DNA of 33,292 nt from Balamuthia mandrillaris (taxonomy: Eukaryota > Discosea > Longamoebia > Balamuthiidae): the NCBI GenBank assembly GCA_031835245.1, contig JAVKOQ010000195.1, positions 65,001 through 98,292 of the forward strand, given 5' to 3'. The notes under the pieces are model-generated. The model ran no database searches. It was not told the DNA's origin and saw only the letters and a list, made by a program, of their open reading frames with translations. Position numbers and translations under genes: made by a program. This document shows, piece after piece, positions 1 to 7,434 of the stretch. How positions within the stretch are numbered: the stretch's first letter is position 1; each line of letters opens with the position of its first letter.

Positions 1-985
1 AGGAGATGACTCTGGGCATCTGGTATGGCTTTCTTCTCGATTTTTGTCCTTGTGCTTCCTCCCTAGTACCAACGATATCTTTGTTTTTCATGTGTGAAAA
101 AAGGCTGAAGCGGTCAGCATTTGATCGCTATCTCTCCATCGCTACCAAAAGAGAAGGAGCTGAGCGGAGACGCTCCATTGTTCGTCTGCAATGGGATCCT
201 GGTTCGTTCTTGTTCTCTTTCAACTTCTCTTCTTTCTTTCCTCACAGTTATGTTTTATATAGACCATGATCCTAGTGGTACACCGGTGAAGAGAAGGCGA
301 GCTATCCAGTTGGGTCTGAAGAACGTGGAATCGTTTGCTAGTGGCGAGGACATCCTCGCCATTCATGATATGACCGAGTTTGTGGCTAACTGTACTCCCG
401 GTGATCCCAACACTCTCGTTACTCCCAAGTATACTTATTTCTGTTCTTTCTGTTGTTTCTATTTACTTATCTATCTTGTTCCTTTCGATTTTCTCCTCTT
501 ACCGTAGAGAAGAAATATATGAACCAGGAGATGCTTCCATTGGCGCTCAAATAGGACTCTCTCGTGAAAGCAACGTAAGCATTCTACATTCTGCTGATTC
601 AAAGGGCTAAAGAATGAATGCCCTTGCTTTTTTTCTTTATTACTTTTAATAATAGGAGGGCTCGATTGGAGAGAAGCCATTGCGAGTGACCCTTTGCCAT
701 AAAGGACGTCGCAAGACAGCTGTACTCCAACCCCGCACCATGTTGCAGCTCTCTGCACTTGTTCAACAAAAGTTGAGGTACCACTGGCTCTCCCTCTCCC
801 TCTCGTTCACTATTTTCCTCTCTTTCTTTTTTGCTGTTTCTCTCTTTGCCGTACTCAGCTCTCTTTTTCCCTATTGAATCAACGACAGAGTGAAACCAAA
901 CCTCGTTACCGACAACAACGGCAAGACGATACTCGACCCCGAGCTCACAGCATTACCTCAAGATGCCGTTCTTCACATCTCCTGA
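1..985 (+). CDS. Unrecognised protein, 3' part of a multi-exon gene
   Basis: Six exons join in phase: 1-22, 104-201, 248-428, 508-574, 656-777 and 889-985 (TGA 983-985), giving about 195 visible residues. Donors are GTATGG, GTTCGT, GTATAC, GTAAGC and GTACCA; all acceptors are AG. An ATG at 6-8 is in frame and could be the start, but the gene may equally begin outside the window. I do not recognise the protein. The middle is charged, with motifs such as FYIDHDPSGTPVKRRR. The last about 65 residues, from EKPLRVTL to DAVLHIS, have the strand-helix-strand spacing of a ubiquitin-like (beta-grasp) fold, ending in a DAVLHIS strand like the last strand of ubiquitin. That fold is inferred from pattern only. 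The reading frame is well supported by phase closure; the function is unknown. Confidence 0.7.
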
Positions 986-1492
986 TGCAAAAGAAACGAT
1001 CTTTCCTGTAAAAGTACACAAAGTTTACATAAACTATTTCGGGTGCTGCATTTGCGTTCGTAACATGGAGGCAAGAAGAAGAAAAGAAGGGAGAAGGGGG
1101 AGGCAAAGAAGAAGAAGGAACGAAGCGAAAAAGAACCAACCTTGAAGGCATCCCGAGAGTGGAACTCGAAAATTCCTTGCAAAAGCTGACGTGTAGGGCT
1201 GATGTGGCGGCAACCCGTTGGTCCGATTTGAATTTTTAAACGAAACGGTGGACCGGTATGGTCGCCTCCCCCCCTCCCCGATGGATTTCGATGCCATGTC
1301 CGGCGAAAACGGGGTTTCAACAAACGCTAAAGGTGGCATTCTTGGAGCGTTTCGCCGACTATAAAACCACAACCCTTTGGCCGCCTCCCTCAACAATCAA
1401 TTCAAACGAAAACAACACCATCAGAACGTGTTCCGCAAAGAACAAACAAACCCTCCAAAGTTATACGAACCACAACACTATCGACACAAACG
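986..1492. other. Intergenic region with promoter of the Asp/Gly protein
   Basis: No coding exon is evident. It holds a purine-rich stretch (about 1065-1135), a C-rich run near 1265-1280 and a TATA box at 1360, followed by an A/C-rich 5' leader (about 1390-1490) ahead of the ATG at 1493. Confidence 0.5.
1360..1366 (+). promoter_or_regulatory. TATA box of the Asp/Gly repeat protein gene
   Basis: TATAAAA lies 133 bp before the ATG at 1493. The A/C-rich region between them reads like a 5' untranslated leader without upstream ATG codons. Position and sequence fit a TATA box; no initiator was defined. Confidence 0.6.
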
Positions 1493-2017
1493 ATGAAGCT
1501 TAGTACTCTGTTGTTGGCTGGATGCATCATGGCTGCGATAGTAATGCTTGTTGCGGGTACGGAGCCCGTCCGAAGGAAGACAGCCGGCCAAGTGGTGGGA
1601 CGAAACTACTGCCGCGGGGACGGAGGGTACGGCGATGGAGACGATAGCTATGATGGCTATGACGGTGACGATGGTTATGGCGATGGTGACAGCAGCTACG
1701 ATGGCAACGAGGATGGTTATGGCGATGGCGATAGCGACTACGATGGACACGATGGCAGCGACGGTGCCGACGGCGATGGCGGCAACACTGATGGCAACGA
1801 CGGCACGGATGGTCATGATGGCAACGACGGAACCGACGGCCATGACGGCAGCGATGGCAGCGATGGCCATGACGGTCACGACGGCAATGACGGCGGTTCT
1901 GAGAGCAAGGACGGTGGTGATGGCTCCAACTCCTCTGGTGACTCAAGCGAAGACTCCAGGGATGACTCTGCAGCTGGCACCATCGCCCCAGCCCTGAGCT
2001 TGCTTTCTTGGTTCTAG
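1493..2017 (+). CDS. Secreted Asp/Gly-rich repeat protein
   Basis: Single exon, 174 aa. The N-terminus is a clear signal peptide (hydrophobic LLLAGCIMAAIVMLVAG after MKLST). From about residue 45 to 135 the protein is nearly all Asp-Gly dipeptides in short repeats: an early YGDGD/SYDG type and a later DGNDGTDGHDG type, with period 3 and higher-order 6 to 9. A Ser/Asp-rich segment follows, then a short hydrophobic end (TIAPALSLLSWF) that could be a weak GPI-anchor signal. Dense Asp-x-Asp-Gly patterns suggest a divalent-cation-binding extracellular or wall polymer, but no named family is recognised. The long antisense open frames here are mirror images of the GAC/GGC repeat. The start is fixed by the signal peptide and the upstream TATA box. 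Confidence 0.85.
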   Translation: MKLSTLLLAGCIMAAIVMLVAGTEPVRRKTAGQVVGRNYCRGDGGYGDGDDSYDGYDGDDGYGDGDSSYDGNEDGYGDGDSDYDGHDGSDGADGDGGNTDGNDGTDGHDGNDGTDGHDGSDGSDGHDGHDGNDGGSESKDGGDGSNSSGDSSEDSRDDSAAGTIAPALSLLSWF

Positions 2018-2064
2018 AAAGTTCCTTCTCAGACTCTACCAATTTTGATGAGCTCCATTATAAC

Positions 2065-3024
2065 TTATATATAGTGTGCGAAACCCTTTAAATTGTGAAT
2101 ACAAAGCTTCTGTGTTTTGGATGTTTGCTTCTTTTCGTTTCCTCCGAAATGTGCGTCGAGTGTGGCCGATGAGTCGGTCAGCGTTGGATGCATTTCCGTA
2201 GAAGTCAATGAAGGTATCTTGAGTGTGTTAGAGGTATCGTAGAGTGTGTTGTGCTGCTGCCCAGTGATGTTTGGAGGGGTCAGAGCAGAACCGAGTGAGT
2301 TGGCTGGGTGCTGCAGCGATGTCTGGCCGTGTGTTCCGCGCATCATCCAGAGAAGGCTTCCGATTACTCCTTGTCTTTTGAAAGCTATGGAGAGTTGTTT
2401 CTTGATGGGGCTTCCATCGCTTTGGTATTCTTTTTGCTGCGAGGATAACGTCGTCGACGTAAAGGGCGAATGATGATTTCTCCCTTCGACCTTAACGTAA
2501 ATGCAAGTCGTCTTCGATGAAAGTGAGAAGCGGTTGGTTTCGAGACGGTAGAGGCGATGTGCTTTGGCGTCTTCTGCAGGTCTGACGCCGTTAACGATTT
2601 GGGGTTGCTTGCGAAGGGAGTTGATGTTAATATGTCCTAATGGTCGATGCCAAAGGGTTGTGAGGTTCGTAGAAGGTGGTCGTTGAGTAGCCATGTATGC
2701 CGTGTTCTGTTCGTTGTTGATTCTATAGGTTACTTTGCCGAGGCTTTGTTGTTGTTCTTTGTACTTTTTGTTGGCGGCGTCGGACCCACACAATATGCAA
2801 ACATCTGACTATGAAGAGCGTGTCTCCATTGTGGTTGTAAGACAGGTCGTGAACCTGAGGTAGATGTGTTTGTACCGAAGAAAGAAGAGGGCGGCAAACG
2901 GAGTACTGCTATAGTGTTGCGTTAGTGAGTGAGGCCCACATAATCTATTAAATAGGAGAGGCGCAGATAATGGAAGAATCGCTAAGAACACTGTATCTAG
3001 AGTAAGAGTGCAGTACAAAGTGTG
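2065..3024 (-). mobile_element. Fossil Ty1/copia-type LTR retrotransposon fragment
   Basis: Minus-strand frames carry recognisable copia pieces: a GAG-pre-integrase-like segment (LWHRPLGHININSLRKQP), a reverse-transcriptase piece with the YVDD active-site motif, and RNase H-like residues further on. The element is clearly broken and much shorter than an intact one, with several breaks. No long terminal repeats could be delimited. Outer limits are approximate; the DNA transposon at 3027 abuts its 5' side. Confidence 0.75.
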
Positions 3025-3026
3025 TA

Positions 3027-3067
3027 GAGTGGTGTCAGTATTCCGGGACAGTCAAAAATCCGGGACA
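3027..3067 (+). repeat. Left terminal inverted repeat
   Basis: It begins GAGTGGTGTCA directly after TA 3025-3026. It contains two direct copies of CCGGGACA (3043-3050 and 3060-3067) 17 bp apart, plausible paired transposase-binding sites. Confidence 0.92.
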
Positions 3068-3154
3068 CGCCAATAGATTTCGCTATGTAACGAAGCGCTT
3101 TTGTTTTGCGTTGTTTTAAAGCGCTGGTGATTTTTTCTTCTTTATTTTTTTGTT

Positions 3155-4677
3155 CTAGTTAGTGCTCTGCTTCAAAGCAATTAAATGATTGTTCTTCATC
3201 TCTGGTTCAATCACTGGTGTTGAAGCTGATGATGACAAGGCGTGTGCAGGAGTGCCATGAGTCAACAAAGTTCCAGAGATTAAGGGACCTCGGTGTTTCT
3301 TTGTTGGAGAAGGAAGGGCTGGTCTGTCAAATGGGGAAGCTATTAATGATGATTGTAGTAGTGCTGCTTTGTTGAGTGGCCAAATCCCTGCCTTTCGAAA
3401 TCCAGCCGTCACGTGAAGCACCGTTAAGGCCGAATCCAGACACAAGGCAGCGACTGCAAGAAGCCGTTGCCGCTGTTCCACTCGTGACTCATTTTCCTGA
3501 ACTCGAAAATGTTTCACTAGATTAGATTTGAAAGATGCAAATGGAGCAAGATCAAGAGGTTGAAGAATTGGAGAAGAGTGAGCTGGGATGACAAGGACAT
3601 CTACTGAATGCCCCCTTAGAAGTTCAATGGCTGTTGGATATAAACGAGAGGCATGTCCATCAAGTATTAGTAATGCTCTTGCCTCCAAAAGTTGTAGCTG
3701 TTGCCTTTTCTCTTCAATATGAGGGATAAAGACGTCTCTCACCCAAAGTCGCCAAACTTCCTCTGTGACCCATCCAGAGTTTTGTCCAGTGATTGCGTAG
3801 AAGTCTATGAGAGTTGAGGGAAGAGCCGGTAGTGTTTTCAAAGGAAGCACTAACAAGGGTGTAAGGTACCCTCCACCAGCTGCCACACATACTCCCAGAG
3901 TGATGTGCTCCCTTTTCTCCAGCTGCTTGAGAGTTGGTTGTACACCTGATGATTGTGCAATGACCTTCAGGCGAGTCTTTCCCGTCCAGAGCATTGTTTC
4001 ATCACAGTTGAAGATGAAAGCAGGAAGGTAGTGCAATGTCATCATAAGGCTCTCAAGTTGGTCCATCCACTCCTCAATTGTTTCTCGTCGTAGGATGTAG
4101 TGCTATACAAGAAGAACAACATTAGAGCTTATCGTTGAAAACAAAAAGAAGTAAACACTTACAGGTTCAACGGGCCGTGGTGCTTTCATCCGCAGATTGT
4201 GTCGCTTAGCAAAGAATAGCATGTACCCACGAGTGATCGTTGGAACACCTTTTGCCAGGTTTCTATTTGGGGTATTTCTTCAAAGTTCTTCAACCTGGCC
4301 CAAAAAAAAAAGTTAGTTGAGGTAAGAACAGTTTGATTTGCATTGAAATCAAAAAGATTAAAATCCGTTACCTTTGTTCTGAACTGCTCAAAGGTCGTAT
4401 ATAGTTTCTTTTCCTCTCTTTCAATGATCCACTTCTTCACCTCTTCTTCCTCTTCTGAAGAGAGCATTCTTGGCCTTCCAACTCGCTCAAGTTCCCGACC
4501 TTCTTCTTGCGCTCTGATCGCTCGATGGAGACTACTTTTGGAGATGCCAGTCAGCTCTGCGGCGTTTCTTATACTCATAGACACGTCCTGAACAAGATTT
4601 ATTGCCCTTTCCATTGGAGTCAACTGTCGAAACTCTGAAGTGCCGAGGAGGTGCCGCGCATCCTGTGGTTCGTGCAT
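3155..4677 (-). CDS. Pogo-like transposase, three exons, one in-frame TGA
   Basis: Exons 4677-4372, 4294-4163 and 4102-3155 join in phase 0 to 462 codons. The first exon has a helix-turn-helix of the psq type (MSIRNAAELTGISKSSLHRA). The second continues a CENP-B-like DNA-binding region (TITRGYMLFFAKRHNL). The third is a DDE_1 endonuclease with catalytic Asp in NCDET, in LILDGHAS and in LQPLDLAPF; 35 residues separate the second and third. Introns are GTAACG..CCAG and GTAAGT..ATAG. One TGA (4282-4280) lies four codons into exon 2. It is a single nonsense change in an otherwise open frame, unless exon 2 begins at another acceptor. This copy may therefore be inactive while still mobilisable by a sister copy. 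The start is the first ATG inside the left end of the transposase frame. Confidence 0.82.
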
Positions 4678-4707
4678 CTTTTCTTCCTCAACAAAAAACG
4701 TCGACGC

Positions 4708-4748
4708 TGTCCCGGATTTTTGACTGTCCCGGAATATTGACACCACTC
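4708..4748 (-). repeat. Right terminal inverted repeat
   Basis: Reverse complement of 3027-3067 with one difference (A for G at the twelfth base). TA follows at 4749-4750. Confidence 0.92.
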
Positions 4749-4760
4749 TATACGTGGGTA

Positions 4761-4778
4761 GTGTGTGTGTGTGTGTGT
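4761..4778 (+). repeat. (GT)n microsatellite
   Basis: Nine GT units, just outside the right end of the transposon. Confidence 0.9.
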
Positions 4779-5147
4779 GGTTTCCGGCGAGCGTGTACGG
4801 ATACACAGGAACTCTATGTATATGTGTGTTCGTGGTTCTGGCATATTTCTCAAGTCTAAACCTCCGTAGCTGTGGTTTGGCGGGAAAGAGGTGAGAGCAA
4901 CTTCGGGAGAATAAGGATAAGATAATCATTGCCTGTTCTTATATCCCATCTCCTCTCTTTTCCTCTCATGGCAACTCGTTTCGCTTTCGTTCTTGTTCCA
5001 ACTTGCTTCTGCTCCTCTTTATCTTCTTTTGCGTCATCACCAGTCTTTCTTGTCGTTTCATTCTTTCTTTCACTCTTTCTTTCTTTTCATTCTTCTATTT
5101 ACATTAATTACTACATATCCACAGGGAACGAACCGGCATTGCGCTGG
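4779..5147. other. Intergenic, no gene seen
   Basis: Region downstream of the cereblon gene. The part from about 4940 to 5110 is T/C-rich (CTTTCTTT runs). Open frames here are not supported by any motif. Confidence 0.5.
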
Positions 5148-6997
5148 TTAACAAGCGTTTCCAGTTCCAGTTCCAGTGGGTCGAGAAGCTTCCGCTTCTC
5201 CGCTCGCCGCCTCCTCCTGCATGCTCTCGAACCAATGCAGAAACTCCTCCGCGGCCACAGATGCCACCGCTTCGAGTTCTCGTTGCTCCGCCCCTTGCTC
5301 CCATTGGTGCTGCACGGGATCCACCCGGTGCGTGATAGCTCCTCTCTTTATTCCCCAAAACTCTTTGGGGAGGAGCTGTTGAGGAGAAGACAGCGGCTCT
5401 TCTGGGTTGTTGAAGTTGTTGTTCTCAGCTGTAGCCAACGTGAACAACCAACCCATGTGTTGGCCACATTCTTCGCAGTGAACTGGGGACCATTTGTAGT
5501 CAGGAAACCAACTGCCTTCCAGAATGGGTTCGTTGGTTTCGTCTACATCGAGGCCACGGGCTCTTCGTAATGCTACTAACTCATGCACCACTCCTCCTGT
5601 TTCGGTGTTGTTTAGGAAAAGTAATGGTGGTGAGGAATGGGAATATGAAATACAAGAAAAAGCAAGTAGAATGAAATAAACAGCAGAGCAGAAAGTAGAA
5701 AAAGACGAAGGGAACGAAAGATGAAAAGAACGGAGTACAACCAGGATTAACAAAGGCTCCAATGGGTCCCGATTGCTGCGACAGCGTCATGATATCAGCC
5801 TTATTGCTGATCACAGATCCGCACTGGTTACATCCGATGACTCGAAATTTTTCCATGATGTGAATCTCTTCAGTCATTCAAACCACTGTAAGCTGAACTG
5901 AAACAAACATAATGAACGGAAGGAATGCAAGAAAAGAACAGACGCACCCAGACGCAGTCTATCACAGACATTATCGCAAGAGAGAAGCTTCAATCGCGTG
6001 GAATCATCGACGGGAAGATTTCGAGCCAACCAAAAGGAAATGGCGTGCGGTTCATGTGGTGCCCCGCTCTTCCAGTCCACTATAGCCTGTGCAACTTTTT
6101 CTGCTCTCTTTGGTTATTCAAAACAGAATGAACGCGAGGTTAGACAGAATGCACAGTTTGGAGAAGCGAAAAAAGGTTGCAGGAAGACATACTCTGGCAA
6201 GCTCGTCAGCATCGTAAAGATGATAGACCCACAAAGGTAAGGATGACAAGTTCACCACCGTGGTAATCTTCATCGGCGTATCCTTCCTCGTCTCTCTTCC
6301 CTCTTGCCTCAACCGTGAAACCGCTCCCGATGGGAAACATCCCACGGCCTCCGTTTCCGGCAGCACTCGTATCTTTCCTCTCATCAACCCATCCCTCTCC
6401 ATCCAGGCCCTCAACAGCTGGTAACGTTGCGTTCCCACCGTCACGACGTTCACATTCTCCGCTTCTTCTTCGTCATCTCTGTCTTCCTGTGGTTGCTTTA
6501 TACGAATGCTTTGAATGACAGCCGTCGTTCCAACGGAAGCCAGACGGTGAGTGACGTCTTCAGCTCCTTCGGGGATCGTTTCATCTCTCTCCGCACGTCG
6601 ACGTCTCCTATGACACGAAGCCGAAGAAGGACGAAGAAACGTGATCACGCCAAACGTTCTGAACGGCAGCCGGCCGTACGAAGCAGCGGAAGGAGGAGAA
6701 GAAGAAGCAGGCACGTTCGCTTCCTCGTGGTGCTGCAGAACCTTTTGGATCATGTCCATGTAGACGGGGTCGAAGGTTTTCAGCGGCAAGGTCTCGCCGG
6801 GGAAGAGGACCACCCCGTGAAGAGGAAAGAGAGGGACGACGTACTCCTTATGAGGGGTGAGAAACGCTCGTCCATGGAACTCATCTTCTTGTGCCTCAGC
6901 TTCACGGAGGCAAGCAGAGTGAGAAAAACTGAGCAAAAAAGAGAAAAAAAAGGAGAGAATGAGACGCACAAGAGTCGATGGAGGGATTGAGCTCCAT
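5148..6997 (-). CDS. CRBN: Cereblon, substrate receptor of CRL4 ubiquitin ligase
   Basis: Exons 6997-6970, 6899-6193, 6107-5948, 5867-5742 and 5596-5148 give 489 aa (human 442). In known cereblons the protein bridges DDB1-CUL4 to substrates and its CULT domain binds C-terminal cyclic imides. Residues about 25-260 are a Lon N-terminal-like domain (VVPLFPLHGVVLFPGETLP). The helical DDB1-binding part ends near ARNLPVDDSTRLKLL. The CULT domain starts near residue 305. Its zinc ligands are C311, C314, C381 and C384. The three pocket tryptophans are W370, W376 and W390, spaced 6 and 14 exactly as human W380/W386/W400. The position equal to human V388 is Pro378 and that of H378 is Gly368; E377 is kept (E367). 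The C-terminus is longer than human. The donors of exons 1 and 3 are GTGCGT. The acceptor of exon 4 was chosen by alignment to the human RLRCELDIMNK segment. Confidence 0.95.
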
Positions 6998-7434
6998 TCG
7001 GACGGTGGGTGTTGTTGTTGTCGTTTCAGGTTCCATTTTTCTTTATCGTTGGTTTTTGATATATATAAAAATTACAAATAAATACGAATACCTGGCAAAG
7101 CTGTAAAACGACTCTCAAATGAAGAAAAATAAATAATGACTGGTTTTTTTTAAAATTAATGCAACTGACACAGGCACCTGAGGTTCGTACGAGAGCGTGA
7201 CGTCTTTTTTTTTTATTCCAATTAAAAAAAAAAAGACGTCACGCTTTATAAATAAAAAAAAAAGTGGGGCTTCGTTTACCAGACCGCGCCACACGCAAAA
7301 CGAATCCTATCGTCAGCGGCTGCAATTATCTTCAGATTTTCCACCGATTTTCCAACTTCTCCACACCGATTTTCCTACACAATTTTATAATTGGTTTAAT
7401 ATAGAAATATTTTCTCAATTCTTTTTTTTAAAAT
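6998..7434. other. Intergenic between cereblon and rhodopsin-kinase genes
   Basis: AT-rich. It holds TATATATA at 7060-7067, about 65 bp upstream of the cereblon ATG on the minus strand and a possible TATA element. It also holds the long hairpin at 7195-7244. No coding exon is evident. Confidence 0.5.
7195..7244. repeat. Perfect 20-bp inverted repeat (hairpin) with TGACGTC core
   Basis: The arms are 7195-7214 (GCGTGACGTC followed by ten T) and 7225-7244 (ten A followed by GACGTCACGC), with loop ATTCCAATTA. It lies about 190 bp past the stop of the rhodopsin-kinase gene. Each arm contains TGACGTC, the core of bZIP/CREB sites. Confidence 0.9.

Larger units (their letters stand above)
3027..4748 (-). 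mobile_element. Pogo-like (Tc1/mariner superfamily) DNA transposon
   Basis: The 1722-bp element is bounded by 41-bp terminal inverted repeats (3027-3067 and 4708-4748) that differ at one base, and it is flanked by TA at 3025-3026 and 4749-4750. TA duplication, a psq-type helix-turn-helix and a DDE_1 catalytic domain with three Asp place it with pogo/Tigger/Jerky-like elements. Near-identical repeats and a nearly open transposase suggest recent insertion. It sits beside the copia fossil; whether it landed inside that element cannot be told. Confidence 0.9.

Noticed and set aside
1478-2042. Hydrophobic or His-rich minus-strand frames
   Set aside because: Reverse reading of the GAC/GGC Asp-Gly repeats; the plus-strand frame has a signal peptide and a TATA box.
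2809-3018. Long terminal repeat of the copia element
   Set aside because: No second copy in the window, so the boundaries cannot be supported.
4929-5570. 213-codon plus-strand frame
   Set aside because: Overlaps the cereblon CULT exon in antisense and a T/C-rich flank.
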